This document shows, piece after piece, positions 1 to 8,389 of a stretch of DNA of 64,000 nt. Position numbers and translations under genes: made by a program. Within the stretch, counting starts at the first letter, position 1, and each line of letters starts with the position of its first letter. Source of the DNA: Streptomyces sp. JH34. Lineage in GTDB: Bacteria; Actinomycetota; Actinomycetes; Streptomycetales; Streptomycetaceae. The notes beneath the pieces were generated by a model. The model was not told the origin of the DNA, searched no databases, and was given only the letters and a program-made list of their open reading frames with translations. Location of the stretch: the NCBI RefSeq assembly GCF_029428875.1, contig NZ_JAJSOO010000001.1, positions 6,482,501 to 6,546,500 of the forward strand, written 5' to 3'.

Positions 1-611
1 CGGGATGCCGCGAGGTCGGTCGCGATGATCCGTCCCGGGGTGAAGAGACGGGCTGTGGCGATGGTGGCCAGACCGACCGGCCCCGCGCCCACCACGACGA
101 CCGTGTCCCCGGGCCTCACGCGACCACTCAGCACACCCACCTCGTAGGCGGTGGGGAAGATGTCCGCCAGCAGCACCGCGTCCTCGCTGCGCACAGCGCC
201 GGGCAACGGATGGACGGAGAGGTCTGCGAAGGGCACGCGCACGTACTCGGCCTGGGTGCCGTCGATCAGATGACCCAGGATCCAGCCGCCACCCCCGAGA
301 CACTGCCCGAACCGGTTCTCCCGGCAGAAGCGGCAGCGTCCGCACGCGGTGATGCAGGAGACCAGCACCCGGTCACCCGGCCGTACACCGCGTACCTCGC
401 TGCCCGTCTCGACCACTTCACCCACCGCCTCGTGCCCGAGGACGGTGCCTGGCTCGACCTCCGGCACGTCTCCCTTGAGGATGTGCAGGTCCGTTCCGCA
501 GATGGTGACGGCCTCCACGCGGATCACCGCGTCAGCCGCGTCCTGGATCCCGGGGTCAGGAACGTCCTGCCAGGACTTCTGCCCCTCGCCGTGGTAAACC
601 ATCGCCTTCAT
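1..611 (-). CDS. zinc-dependent alcohol dehydrogenase, C-terminus cut by window edge
   Basis: Medium-chain Zn-dependent dehydrogenase/reductase, predicted to oxidise an alcohol with NAD(P). Starting at the ATG that reads MKAMVYH, the visible ~203 residues hold the GroES-like catalytic domain: catalytic-zinc Cys38 in CGTDLH, the GHEAVGE motif at about residues 59-65, and structural-zinc cysteines at about 90, 93, 96 and 104. The Rossmann fold then begins with VVGAGPVG near residue 165. The rest lies off the left edge. A second in-frame ATG lies three codons downstream. It is divergent from the gene at 772. Family assignment is firm; the substrate cannot be told. Confidence 0.9.
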   Translation of the reverse strand, partial: MKAMVYHGEGQKSWQDVPDPGIQDAADAVIRVEAVTICGTDLHILKGDVPEVEPGTVLGHEAVGEVVETGSEVRGVRPGDRVLVSCITACGRCRFCRENRFGQCLGGGGWILGHLIDGTQAEYVRVPFADLSVHPLPGAVRSEDAVLLADIFPTAYEVGVLSGRVRPGDTVVVVGAGPVGLATIATARLFTPGRIIATDLAAS

Positions 612-771
612 GGCCCGCTCCCTCTCTGCCGTCCCCAAGCCAGACTCGCAAAGCGGAAGCCGGAAAGCTTGGGCCGGTCGGCGCCTGACAGGACCCTTCC
701 TGCCCCCTTCCGACGGCCGACCGGGGTGGCAGCATGCAGGAGGGGCCGGGCTACGACGGGAGGAACCGGCA
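612..771. promoter_or_regulatory. divergent intergenic region
   Basis: This 160-nt spacer separates the divergent dehydrogenase and beta-CASP genes and must carry both promoters. The only element I can point to is the purine-rich GGGAGGAACC ending about 5 nt before the ATG at 772, a good ribosome-binding site that fixes that start. Confidence 0.4.
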
Positions 772-2211
772 ATGGACATCCCCGTTCCGGAGCACGCCGC
801 GCCGGGACACTCCGGTCCACGAGCGTCGTTGCTCACCTTCCTCGGGGGCGTCGGAACCGTGACCGGCAGCCGCTTCCTGGTGGAGAGTGATCACGGACGG
901 ATACTCGTGGACTGCGGACTCTTCCAGGGCCAGTCCGATCTGAGACGCAGGAACTGGCACCGCCTGCCGTGCGACGCCGCGGACATCCACGCCGTGGTCC
1001 TCACGCACGCACATCTCGATCACTGCGGCTATCTGCCGCGACTCGTCCGCCACGGCTTCCGAGGCCCGGTGCTCGCCACCGAGTACACCCTCGGACTCGC
1101 GGAGATCGTACTCCGCGACAGCGCGCGTCTTCAGATCGAGATGTCCCGGCACGCCAACGAACACGGCTGGTCGAAGCACCGTCCGGCCAAACCCCTGTAC
1201 GACATGACGGACGTCGAGCGCACCCTCCGGTATTTCGACCCCGTCATGCCGGAGTCCGATGTCGAGATCGAGACCGGCACCGTTCTCCGTCTCCACGGCG
1301 CCGGCCACATCCTGGGTTCCACCTGGGCCCATCTGACACTCGACGACGGGCACACCCTGGCCACGAGCGGTGATCTGGGCCGTCCGGGTCATCCCCTGCT
1401 CCGCCCGGCCCACCCGTTCTCCGGCGCCGACGTGCTCCTGATGGAGTCGACCTACGGCAACAGACGCCACGAGGACGATGCAGGGAAGGCCCGGTTCGCT
1501 GACGCTCTGTCACGAACACTCGCACGCGGCGGAACGCTGCTCATCCCCGCCTTCGCGCTGGACCGGACGGAAGTGGTACTGCATGAACTCGCGTCCCTCC
1601 GCGCCAGCGGCGTACTCGGCGCCGACGTGCCGGTGTTCGTGGACAGCCCGATGGCACTGGCCGCACTCGACGTCTACCGTGACGCGCTCACGGCCGGAGC
1701 TCCGGAGATCCGTGGAACGATCGCCGACCGAGGCCAGGAAGCGATCAGCCCGGAACCCTTCCTGGCCGCTCGCACGGTGCAGGAGTCCATCGCCATCAAC
1801 GATGTCGACGGGCCCGCGGTGATCGTCTCGTCGGCGGGTATGGCCACCGGCGGACGAGTGCTGCACCATCTGCGCCGCCTGCTGCCTCATCCACGCAACA
1901 CCGTCGCGATCGTGGGATTCGCCGCCGAGGGAACGCGGGCTCGCGATCTCGTCGACGGTGCCCGGGCCGTCAAGATGTTCGGCGAGTACATACCCGTCCG
2001 TGCCGAGATCCTCGACGCACCGCACTTCTCGGCCCACGCGGACGCCGGCCAGATCATCCACTGGCTCTCGGAGGCGCCGGCTGCTCCGCACACCACCTAT
2101 CTGGTGCACGGAGAGGCGGACGCCGCCGCGGAACTGCGGGACCGGATCGACCGTGAACTGGGCTGGAACGCCGTGGTCCCCCGGCCGGGGGAGGCCGTCC
2201 TGGTGCGTTGA
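772..2211 (+). CDS. MBL-fold metallo-hydrolase with beta-CASP / RNA-specificity domain
   Basis: Predicted 479-residue metallo-beta-lactamase-fold nuclease of the beta-CASP family (CPSF73/YSH1-like RNA processing enzymes). The N-terminus has the G-x-G-x-V-T-G-S strand (about 25-33), the metal motif THAHLDHCG (HxHxDH at 79-84), and later GHILGS, SGDLG and a C-terminal PHFSAHAD motif typical of the RNA-metabolising MBL domain. The frame is open upstream, but the ATG at 772 is preceded by a good Shine-Dalgarno and the family's N-terminal strand starts soon after it. It stands alone. The likely role is RNA maturation or decay; the substrate is unknown. Confidence 0.85.
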   Translation: MDIPVPEHAAPGHSGPRASLLTFLGGVGTVTGSRFLVESDHGRILVDCGLFQGQSDLRRRNWHRLPCDAADIHAVVLTHAHLDHCGYLPRLVRHGFRGPVLATEYTLGLAEIVLRDSARLQIEMSRHANEHGWSKHRPAKPLYDMTDVERTLRYFDPVMPESDVEIETGTVLRLHGAGHILGSTWAHLTLDDGHTLATSGDLGRPGHPLLRPAHPFSGADVLLMESTYGNRRHEDDAGKARFADALSRTLARGGTLLIPAFALDRTEVVLHELASLRASGVLGADVPVFVDSPMALAALDVYRDALTAGAPEIRGTIADRGQEAISPEPFLAARTVQESIAINDVDGPAVIVSSAGMATGGRVLHHLRRLLPHPRNTVAIVGFAAEGTRARDLVDGARAVKMFGEYIPVRAEILDAPHFSAHADAGQIIHWLSEAPAAPHTTYLVHGEADAAAELRDRIDRELGWNAVVPRPGEAVLVR

Positions 2212-2424
2212 CGCAGACGTCGTCTGCCGACGCCTGCGGCCGGTGGTGCCGCCGCCGGGGAGGTCCGCCGCGTCCCGGACCAGTGCGGAGACCGCTGAAC
2301 GATGGAGGGCGAAGACGGGTGGCTCCCGGGTGGCGAGAGGTGGCTGCCCCGGGGTGACAGCCAGAAGGATCAGCACCAGGCCGACCGGAGCGGCACCGGC
2401 CCAGCTCAGGGTGAGGAGCGGCGG

Positions 2425-3261
2425 TCAGGCGTCGAAGCGGCGCCAGCCCGCCACCGGACCGGGGACGGTCCCGTCCTCGGGGGTGATCCAGAACGCCTTC
2501 CCGAGTCCCGCGTCGAACTGCGCGCCGGCCCGGCCGTCGCCGGACGAGCGCCCGGTCAGGCGCCGCCCGATCCAGGGCATCAGATGCTGCCGGGCGAACC
2601 GGACGTCATCGATCCTGCGCTGTGCCCACCGGACGGGCACGGACGCGGGCATCGGGGTCCGCCAGTCGCTCTCCGCCGGCAGGCCCAGAGCCTGCCAGAC
2701 CGCCTCGGCGACCCTGCGATGGCCCTCGGCCGTGAGGTGGAGCCGGTCGACGTCCCACATGCGTGGATCACCGAGCGACGGTGCGCCGTACAGATCCGCC
2801 ACCACGGCGCCATGGCGTTCGGCCAGGTCACCGACCAGCGAGAACAGCTCCTCCATGCGCGGGCGGAAGCGCTCCATCACCGGCCCGTTCCGGCCGGGGC
2901 TTCGCATCAGCACCAAGGTCTTGCACGACGGCGCGAGGACCTCCACCGCCTCCTCCAGCCGACCGCGGACCATGCCCATGTCGCACTTCGGCCGCAGTGT
3001 GTCGTTGAGCCCGCCGACGAGTGTGATCACGTCGGGCCGCAGCGACGCGGCGACCGCGACCTGCTCGTCCACGATCTGACCGATGAGCTTGCCCCGGACG
3101 GCGAGATTGGCGTACCGGAATCCCGGGGTGCGGGCCGCGAGGCGGCCGGCGAGGACGTCGGCCCAGCCGCGGTAGGAGCCATCGGGCAGCAGGTCCGACA
3201 TGCCCTCGGTGAACGAGTCGCCGACCGCGACAAGACTGGTGTAGGAGGCATTCATTTCCAT
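2425..3261 (-). CDS. SGNH/GDSL-family esterase
   Basis: 278-residue SGNH hydrolase acting as an esterase or lipase of unknown substrate. Block I GDSFTEG (nucleophile Ser about residue 16) follows the start closely, block III is GGLND (about 83-87) and block V is DRLH with the Asp/His pair. No signal peptide is visible, so it is probably cytoplasmic. ATGs at 3261 (MEMNAS) and 3255 are both possible; the longer open frame adds only arginine-rich sequence. The C-terminal ~80 residues after the hydrolase fold are polar and unassigned. The 213 nt between it and the convergent MBL gene show no feature I can name. Confidence 0.85.
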   Translation of the reverse strand: MEMNASYTSLVAVGDSFTEGMSDLLPDGSYRGWADVLAGRLAARTPGFRYANLAVRGKLIGQIVDEQVAVAASLRPDVITLVGGLNDTLRPKCDMGMVRGRLEEAVEVLAPSCKTLVLMRSPGRNGPVMERFRPRMEELFSLVGDLAERHGAVVADLYGAPSLGDPRMWDVDRLHLTAEGHRRVAEAVWQALGLPAESDWRTPMPASVPVRWAQRRIDDVRFARQHLMPWIGRRLTGRSSGDGRAGAQFDAGLGKAFWITPEDGTVPGPVAGWRRFDA

Positions 3262-3356
3262 GGCGCTGCCGATCGTACCGCGACAGCGGCGCACGGCCGG
3301 GCCCGCAGCAGGTTCGGCACAAGGATCCGGAGCCGAGGGCGGTCCGGCCGGACGTG

Positions 3357-3388
3357 AGGAAGGGGCACGGCCGCAGCCGCACCCCTCC
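3357..3388 (-). terminator. possible terminator upstream of the esterase, after the CNNM-type pair
   Basis: Read on the minus strand, GGAGGGGTGCGGC and GCCGTGCCCCTTCC can form an imperfect GC-rich stem about 20 nt after the stop at 3411. The pairing is imperfect and there is no U-tract. Confidence 0.35.
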
Positions 3389-3410
3389 CTCCCCGCAGCG
3401 CCGGACGGCG

Positions 3411-4430
3411 TCAGCGGGCCTGGTGCCTGCCCACCAGCTCGCGCAGCACGTCCTCCATCGTGATCATGCCCGCCAGCCTGCCGTCCTCGTCGAGTACGGC
3501 CGCCAGATGCGTCCGGCTGCGCCGCAGCGCGGTCAGTACGTCGTCCAGCGGTGTCGCCGCACGCACCCGGGCGATCGGCCGCAGCGCCGTCACCGGGAAC
3601 GGCACGTCGCGCGGCGTGGCGTCCAGGGCGTCCTTCACGTGCAGGTACCCGATGATGCGCTGCTCGCTGTCCATCACCGGGAAGCGCGAGAAGCCGGACT
3701 CGTGCGAGAGCCGCTCCAACTCCTCAGGGGTCGTGCCGACCCTGGTGTACAGCACCCGGTCGACCGGAAGGAGCACGTCCCGGACCGGACGCCGCCCCAG
3801 CTCCAGGGCATGGCGCAGACGGTCCGCCGAGCGGTCGTCGACCAGACCGGAGTCCTCGGCGTCCTTGACGAGGCGCGCCAGTTCGTCGTCGGAGAAGGTG
3901 GCGGACACCTCGTCCTTGGTCTCCACCCGCAACAGCTTCAGCAGGGTGTTCGCGAAGGCGTTGATCGCGAAGATCACCGGCTTCAGCGCCCTGGCGAGGG
4001 TCACCAGGGGCGGCCCGAGCAACAGGGCGGTGCGCGCGGGCTCGGCGAGTGCGATGTTCTTCGGCACCATCTCGCCGAGCAGCATGTGCAGATACGTCGC
4101 CACGGTCAGCGCGATCACGAACGAGATCGGGTGCACGAGCCCGTGCGGCACCCCCACCGCGTCGAAGACGGGCTCCAGCAGATGGGCGATGGCGGGTTCG
4201 GCGACGATGCCCAGCACCAGGGTGCAGAGGGTGATGCCGAGCTGCGCCGCCGCGAGGAGCGCCGACACGTGCTCGAGTCCCCAGATGACGCTGCGGGCCC
4301 GCCGGTCCCCGGCTTCGGCCGCCGGCTCGATCTGGCTGCGGCGCACGGAGATCAGCGCGAACTCCGCGCCGACGAAGAAGGCGTTGACCACCAGGGTCAG
4401 AAGGCCGATGAAGAGCTGGACGGCGGTCAT
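3411..4430 (-). CDS. CNNM/CorC-type transporter-like protein (DUF21 + CBS pair), short form
   Basis: 339-residue membrane protein of the hemolysin-like HlyC/CorC family, linked in other bacteria to Mg2+ and other divalent-metal efflux. An N-terminal DUF21 domain has about four hydrophobic segments within residues 1-170, including the family signature GEMVPKN, followed by two cytosolic CBS repeats (SRFPVMD...GYLHVKD and LAAVLDEDGRLAGMITMEDVL). It lacks the C-terminal CorC_HlyC domain found in its upstream partner. Its ATG overlaps the partner's stop in an ATGA, so the two are translationally coupled and may form a heteromer. Confidence 0.88.
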   Translation of the reverse strand: MTAVQLFIGLLTLVVNAFFVGAEFALISVRRSQIEPAAEAGDRRARSVIWGLEHVSALLAAAQLGITLCTLVLGIVAEPAIAHLLEPVFDAVGVPHGLVHPISFVIALTVATYLHMLLGEMVPKNIALAEPARTALLLGPPLVTLARALKPVIFAINAFANTLLKLLRVETKDEVSATFSDDELARLVKDAEDSGLVDDRSADRLRHALELGRRPVRDVLLPVDRVLYTRVGTTPEELERLSHESGFSRFPVMDSEQRIIGYLHVKDALDATPRDVPFPVTALRPIARVRAATPLDDVLTALRRSRTHLAAVLDEDGRLAGMITMEDVLRELVGRHQAR

Positions 4431-5764
4431 CGTACGTCCTCCGCCGGCTCGTCGTCACCGGGCAGGGGCGCGTGCAGGAGGGCACGCGCGGCGCGGTGCC
4501 CCGAGGCGTCCACCACGTCGATCCGCCAGCCCGTGAGCTCGACGGTGTCGCCGACCACCGGAATGCGGCCGACCTCCGTGGCGATCAGTCCGGCCAGTGT
4601 CTCGTACGGGCCGTCCGGCACCCGCAGCCCGATGGTGCGGAGCTGGTCGGTGCGGGCCGCCCCGTCGGCGGACCACAGGGTGCGTCCGTCCGCGTCCTCG
4701 CCCGCGGCCGCCAGGTCGGGGGTCTCGTGCGGGTCGTGCTCGTCCCGTACCTCGCCGACGACTTCCTCCACGATGTCCTCCAGCGTCACGACGCCCGCCG
4801 TGCCGCCGTACTCGTCGATGACGACGGCCATGGCCAGCTTTCCGGAGAGGCGGTCCAGCAGACGGTCCACGGTGAGGGTCTCCGGCACGAGCAGCGGTTC
4901 GCGGAGCATGTCCGACACCCGCTTGCGGGGCCGCTGCTCCGCGGGAACGGCCAGTACGTCCTTGATGTGCGCGACGCCCACGACCGTGTCCAGGCTGCCC
5001 CGGTACACGGGGAACCGGGAGAGCCCGGTCGCCCGTGTGGCGTTCGCGACGTCCTCGGCGGTCGCCTGCACCTCGAGGGCGGTGACCTGGACGCGGGGGG
5101 TCATCACGTTCTCCGCTGTCAGTTCGGACAGGTTGAGGGTGCGTACGAAGAGCTCGGCGGTGTCCGCCTCGAGCGCGCCCTCCTTCGCGGAGTGGCGCGC
5201 CAGGGCCACCAGCTCCTGCGGGCTGCGTGCCGAGGCCAGCTCCTCCGCCGGCTCCAGGCCGAAGCGCCGCACGATCCGGTTGGCGGTGTTGTTGAGGTGA
5301 CTGATGAAGGGCCGGAAGACCGCCGTGAACGCGCGCTGCGGGGTGGCGACCGCCCGGGCCACGGCCAGCGGGGAGGAGATCGCCCAGTTCTTCGGGACGA
5401 GCTCACCGACCACCATCAGGACCACCGTGGACAGCGCGGTACCGATGACGAGAGCCAGCGAGGAGGACACACCGGGCGACAGCCCGGTCGCCTCCACCGG
5501 CCCCTGGATGAGCTTGGAGATGGACGGCTCGGAGAGCATGCCCACGACCAGGTTGGTGACGGTGATGCCGAGCTGCGCGCCGGAGAGCTGGTAGGTGAGG
5601 CTGCGTACGGCCTTGAGGGCTCCCGACGCGCCGCGGTCACCACGCTCGGCGGACTCCTCGAGCTCGCCGCGCTCCACCGTGGTGAGAGAGAACTCGGCCG
5701 CCACGAAGACTCCGCAGACGAGGGAGAGCAGCAGCGCCACGAGGAGCAGGAGCACTTCGGTCAT
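4427..5764 (-). CDS. CNNM/CorC-type transporter-like protein (DUF21 + CBS pair + CorC_HlyC)
   Basis: 445-residue membrane protein, first gene of a two-gene operon with the short form that follows. DUF21 spans about residues 1-190 with GELVPKNWAI, then a CBS pair (SRFPVYRGSLDTVVGVAHIKDVL; VVIDEYGGTAGVVTLEDIVEEVVGE), then a CorC_HlyC domain containing LAGLIATEVGRIP. It probably sits in the cytoplasmic membrane with CBS and CorC domains inside, sensing nucleotide or Mg-ATP. Some annotations call this family hemolysins; no toxin activity is implied here. Confidence 0.88.
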   Translation of the reverse strand: MTEVLLLLVALLLSLVCGVFVAAEFSLTTVERGELEESAERGDRGASGALKAVRSLTYQLSGAQLGITVTNLVVGMLSEPSISKLIQGPVEATGLSPGVSSSLALVIGTALSTVVLMVVGELVPKNWAISSPLAVARAVATPQRAFTAVFRPFISHLNNTANRIVRRFGLEPAEELASARSPQELVALARHSAKEGALEADTAELFVRTLNLSELTAENVMTPRVQVTALEVQATAEDVANATRATGLSRFPVYRGSLDTVVGVAHIKDVLAVPAEQRPRKRVSDMLREPLLVPETLTVDRLLDRLSGKLAMAVVIDEYGGTAGVVTLEDIVEEVVGEVRDEHDPHETPDLAAAGEDADGRTLWSADGAARTDQLRTIGLRVPDGPYETLAGLIATEVGRIPVVGDTVELTGWRIDVVDASGHRAARALLHAPLPGDDEPAEDVR

Positions 5765-5893
5765 CGGTTCACCTCCGTCCCATGATCGGGCAGAGGGAGA
5801 AGGATCGCGCGGTGTCGGCGGTGTCGACTACTGGGGGGCTCGCCCATGGGCGGACGCTCACACCTTTCGAATGGGTCGGACGGTCGGGGATCC

Positions 5894-5923
5894 ATAGTAA
5901 AGGATCGGCAAAAAACCCTGTCC
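5894..5923 (-). promoter_or_regulatory. candidate promoter of the CNNM-type operon
   Basis: On the minus strand GGACAG (5918-5923) and TACTAT (5894-5899) are separated by 18 nt, in an unusually A/T-rich stretch containing a run of six T. It lies about 130 nt before the ATG at 5764, giving a long leader. Inferred from consensus only. Confidence 0.35.
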
Positions 5924-6270
5924 GGCGTGCGGTTTGCTGCTGTTGGCAGTTCTCTGGCGGTCATGGCCCGGTTCGGAGAAGCCTGACCCGTCGCCGCCAG
6001 TGGTCCTCGCGATGGTAGCCAGCCGAGCGCCATGCGTGTCGCGCCTGCGCGTCGGTCGGGGCGCACGGCCCGCCGGCGCACGGAGCGCCGCCGGCCGTCG
6101 AAGCCGGCCATGACCGTCCCGGCGATCCGGCCGCCGCGCTCCCTCGGGCCCGTGCCCCGGCGAGCCGTGTGTTCGGCCGGACCTGCGCGAGGTCAGTCAG
6201 CGTCCTGATCAGCCCGAGGGCCCAGGGGCGGGACGACCGCTTCCCCGTGCCTGCCTCCGTTCCCCTTGCG
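5924..6270. other. intergenic, no gene seen
   Basis: The gap between 5765 and 6301 holds the candidate promoter above and the antitoxin operator at its right end. Open frames here have amino-acid compositions dominated by Arg, Pro and Ser and no recognisable domain, so I read them as non-coding. Confidence 0.4.
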
Positions 6271-6272
6271 GG

Positions 6273-6294
6273 TGCTAGCACGCGCGCGCTAGCG
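6273..6294 (+). promoter_or_regulatory. operator-like double palindrome upstream of the antitoxin
   Basis: TGCTAGCA (6273-6280) and CGCTAGCG (6287-6294) are two 8-bp palindromes sharing the core GCTAGC, 14 nt apart centre to centre, and end 7 nt before the GTG start at 6302. Paired short palindromes at about one-and-a-half helical turns are what ribbon-helix-helix antitoxins bind, so this is a likely autoregulatory site. Confidence 0.6.
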
Positions 6295-6301
6295 TGATGG
6301 C

Positions 6302-6529
6302 GTGCCCAAGACGCAGCTGAACGTTCGAGTGGACGAGGCCACCGCCGAGGCAGCGCGGCAGCGTGCCCTGCAGCGGGGGATGAGCGTGAACCGCTACATA
6401 GAGGAACTCGTCAAACAGGATGCCGGCGAGGTGGGACACACCTTCGTCGAGGCCGCGGCCGACTTCATGAAGCAGTACGAGTCGGTGTTCGCCGAGGAGT
6501 TCGGCCCGGAGCGCGAAGGCACCCGTTGA
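6302..6529 (+). CDS. ribbon-helix-helix (Arc/CopG-type) antitoxin
   Basis: 75-residue DNA-binding antitoxin starting with GTG. The N-terminal strand KTQLNVRVDEAT is followed by two helices (AEAARQRALQR and SVNRYIEELVKQD), the ribbon-helix-helix layout; the acidic C-terminal half (about 45-75) would bind the partner. Its stop codon overlaps the TTG start of the Fic-like gene, so the two are coupled. The GTG is very close to the operator, so the transcript may be nearly leaderless. Function follows from fold and context. Confidence 0.75.
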   Translation: MPKTQLNVRVDEATAEAARQRALQRGMSVNRYIEELVKQDAGEVGHTFVEAAADFMKQYESVFAEEFGPEREGTR

Positions 6530-6897
6530 ACCTGCGGATCGACCTCTCCTGGCTGCTCATGGTCGCCGAGCACAAGACGCCCGGTGACCCACAGGTCGTC
6601 GACTGGGGCGCGCTCGTCGCAGCCGTCAGCCGGCACGAGGCGGAGATCTTCGGCAGCCCCGTCTACAGCGATCCGCACTCCCGGGCGGCCGCCCTGCTGC
6701 AGCTGCTCCTCCACGTGCCCGCGCTCGAGCACTCCAACGCGATGTTCGCCTCCGCCGTCGCCTACGGCTATCTCGTCGCGTCCGGCCTGAAGGTCATCAC
6801 CTCTCCCGAGCAGGTCCGCGATCTGGCCCGGCTGGTGAAGGAGGGCAAGGCCGATGTCCGGGCCATCGCCGACGAGCTGCGCCGCTGGAGCCTGTGA
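6526..6897 (+). CDS. Fic/Doc-like toxin component with degenerate Fic motif
   Basis: 123-residue protein resembling Streptomyces proteins annotated as Fic-family toxin components. It starts with TTG overlapping the antitoxin stop. Around residues 64-77 the stretch HVPALEHSNAMF sits where Fic/Doc proteins carry H-P-F-x-[DE]-G-N-[GK]-R: a His and the Asn remain, but the anion-binding Gly and the Arg are missing. The following helix FASAVAYGYLVASG matches the family. It may be a weak or repurposed AMPylator/kinase or only a DNA-binding partner. It converges with the methyltransferase, 9 nt away. Confidence 0.65.
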   Translation: MNLRIDLSWLLMVAEHKTPGDPQVVDWGALVAAVSRHEAEIFGSPVYSDPHSRAAALLQLLLHVPALEHSNAMFASAVAYGYLVASGLKVITSPEQVRDLARLVKEGKADVRAIADELRRWSL

Positions 6898-6906
6898 CCG
6901 GGCCCT

Positions 6907-7602
6907 TCAGACCGCCCCGGCCGAGCGGTCCACCACGGCGGACCGGCGGGCCACGCCGATCACGCACGGGGAACTCGGCAGCCGCACGCCCTTCTCCGGG
7001 ATACGGAACCGTCGGTACGTCCCCAGCTCGAAGCCGGCCGCCTCGATGGCCGCGACCGTGTCCCGTGCCGTGTGGCAGCCCCCGAAGAGCAGCGGCCAGA
7101 CCGTGCGGTCCACGGCGCGTTGCGTCTTCGCCAGCGCCCCTCCGGGTGCCACGGTGTGCTCGAAGAAGCGAAGCTCACCGCCCGGCCTCAGCACACGCTT
7201 GATCTCCGCCAGCGCCCGCGGCAGGTCCCGCACGGAGCACAGGACCAACGAGGCCACCGCCGCGTCGAACGCCTCGCTCTTGACCGGCAGCGCCTCGGCC
7301 GTCCCGGGCACCACGTCGACCGGAACCTCCGCGTGCCGCGCCGCACCGGCCGCCAGCCGTCGCAGACCGCGCTCGGGTTCGATCGCCACGACTTCGGAGA
7401 CGGCCCCCGGGTAATGCGCGAAATTGAGGCCGTTTCCCGCGCCGATCTCGATGACACGGCCGGAAAGCCCGGCGAGGAGTTCACCGCGACGGCTCGCCAG
7501 CCCTCCCTTGAGGTCGGCGGTCACGCTCAGCCGGGCGTAGAAACGGGCGAATACCGGGTGGTGCACCGCGTCCCGGGGGACGGATGTGCTGCGCCGTCGC
7601 AT
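6907..7602 (-). CDS. class I SAM-dependent methyltransferase
   Basis: 231-residue methyltransferase of the UbiE/Methyltransf_11 type. SAM motif I is VIEIGAGNGLN (about 50-60), the acidic end of strand beta-2 is AIEPE, motif II region FDAAVASLVLCSV and motif III LRPGGELRFFEH. Substrate unknown. It lies just downstream of the terminator after the biotin genes and appears to be transcribed on its own. The ATG at 7602 gives a short arginine-rich N-terminus as in relatives. Confidence 0.85.
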   Translation of the reverse strand: MRRRSTSVPRDAVHHPVFARFYARLSVTADLKGGLASRRGELLAGLSGRVIEIGAGNGLNFAHYPGAVSEVVAIEPERGLRRLAAGAARHAEVPVDVVPGTAEALPVKSEAFDAAVASLVLCSVRDLPRALAEIKRVLRPGGELRFFEHTVAPGGALAKTQRAVDRTVWPLLFGGCHTARDTVAAIEAAGFELGTYRRFRIPEKGVRLPSSPCVIGVARRSAVVDRSAGAV

Positions 7603-7652
7603 GATCGGCCTCCTGGGAAGGCGCGTGAATACCGCTCTCCTTCGATTCTTCC

Positions 7653-7694
7653 CCGTACGGGCCCGCGGACTCCTCGCGGCACGGGCCCGTACGG
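7653..7694 (-). terminator. bio operon terminator
   Basis: Perfect 13-bp inverted repeat CCGTACGGGCCCG (7653-7665) and CGGGCCCGTACGG (7682-7694), loop 16 nt, starting a few nt after the bioD stop at 7699. GC-rich without a U-tract, as usual in Streptomyces. Confidence 0.75.
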
Positions 7695-7698
7695 CCCC

Positions 7699-8388
7699 CT
7701 ATCCGGCGGGACGGCCCCCGCCGAGTTCGGGTGCCAGCCAACTCCTGGCCCGTGCGCGGAAGTCGGCCGGTTCGAGTGCCCCGGCCCCGGCCGGCACCGC
7801 GCCGAGCAGCGGGACGCCCGCCGCGACCGGAAGGTCGTCGATGTTGCACCGCGCGGCCAGATCCGGCTCGGCCGGCATGCTGCCCACCACGACCCCGGGA
7901 CAGGAGAGCCCCCGTGCCCGCAGGGCTTCCGTCGTCAGCGCGGTGGCGTTGAGGGTTCCGAGGCCCGCGGGCGCCACCACCAGCACGGGTGCCTCCACCA
8001 GCCGTGCGGCGTCCGCGAGCGTGGCCCCCTCCTCGTCGTAGCGCACGAGCAGCCCGCCCGCACCCTCGACCAGCACGAGGTCGTGCTCCGTCGTCAACTT
8101 CTGGGCGGCCTCGGCGATCTCGTACGGGCGTACGGGGGCGAGGCCGGCTCGGCGTGCCGCGGTCTCGGGCGCCAACGGCTCGGGGAAACGCGCCAGTTCG
8201 ACCGCCGTGACGTGCGCGCCCGCGAGGCGCGCCACCTCGGCCGCGTCCCCCGGTTCGCCCGGGGCGAGCCCCGTCTGGGCCGGCTTGAGCACCGCGACCC
8301 GGAGGTCCCGGAACGCCGCCGCCACCGCCGCGGTCACGATCGTCTTGCCGATCTCGGTGCCCGTACCGGTCACCACGAGGATCGTCAT
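7699..8388 (-). CDS. bioD: dethiobiotin synthetase
   Basis: 229-residue ATP-dependent carboxylase that closes the ureido ring of 7,8-diaminopelargonate to form dethiobiotin, third step of late biotin synthesis, cytoplasmic. The modified P-loop GTGTEIGKT (about 8-16), KPAQTG (about 36-41), LVEGAGGL (about 108-115) and the nucleotide-binding end GVVVGSMP are visible. Its ATG is 1 nt after the bioA stop, so it is the last gene of bioB-bioA-bioD and is followed by a strong hairpin. Confidence 0.95.
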   Translation of the reverse strand: MTILVVTGTGTEIGKTIVTAAVAAAFRDLRVAVLKPAQTGLAPGEPGDAAEVARLAGAHVTAVELARFPEPLAPETAARRAGLAPVRPYEIAEAAQKLTTEHDLVLVEGAGGLLVRYDEEGATLADAARLVEAPVLVVAPAGLGTLNATALTTEALRARGLSCPGVVVGSMPAEPDLAARCNIDDLPVAAGVPLLGAVPAGAGALEPADFRARARSWLAPELGGGRPAG

Positions 8389-8389
8389 C

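Noticed and set aside
2213..2227. GCAGACGTCGTCTGC as a terminator after the beta-CASP gene
   Set aside because: The loop would be one nucleotide, too small for a hairpin; it is only a palindrome over the stop.
1510..2376. Long minus-strand open frame (288 codons)
   Set aside because: It is antisense to the beta-CASP gene, rich in Arg, Gly and His, and has no domain; a typical high-GC shadow.
3354..5300. Very long plus-strand open frame of 648 codons
   Set aside because: Antisense to the two CNNM-type genes; composition of Arg/His/Gln/Gly repeats with no family signature.
3411..5764. Hemolysin toxin function for the two CNNM/CorC proteins
   Set aside because: The name is historical; DUF21 plus CBS proteins are membrane transporters or regulators.
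5765..5923. Mg2+ (M-box) riboswitch before the CNNM-type genes
   Set aside because: No conserved M-box blocks are visible in the leader.
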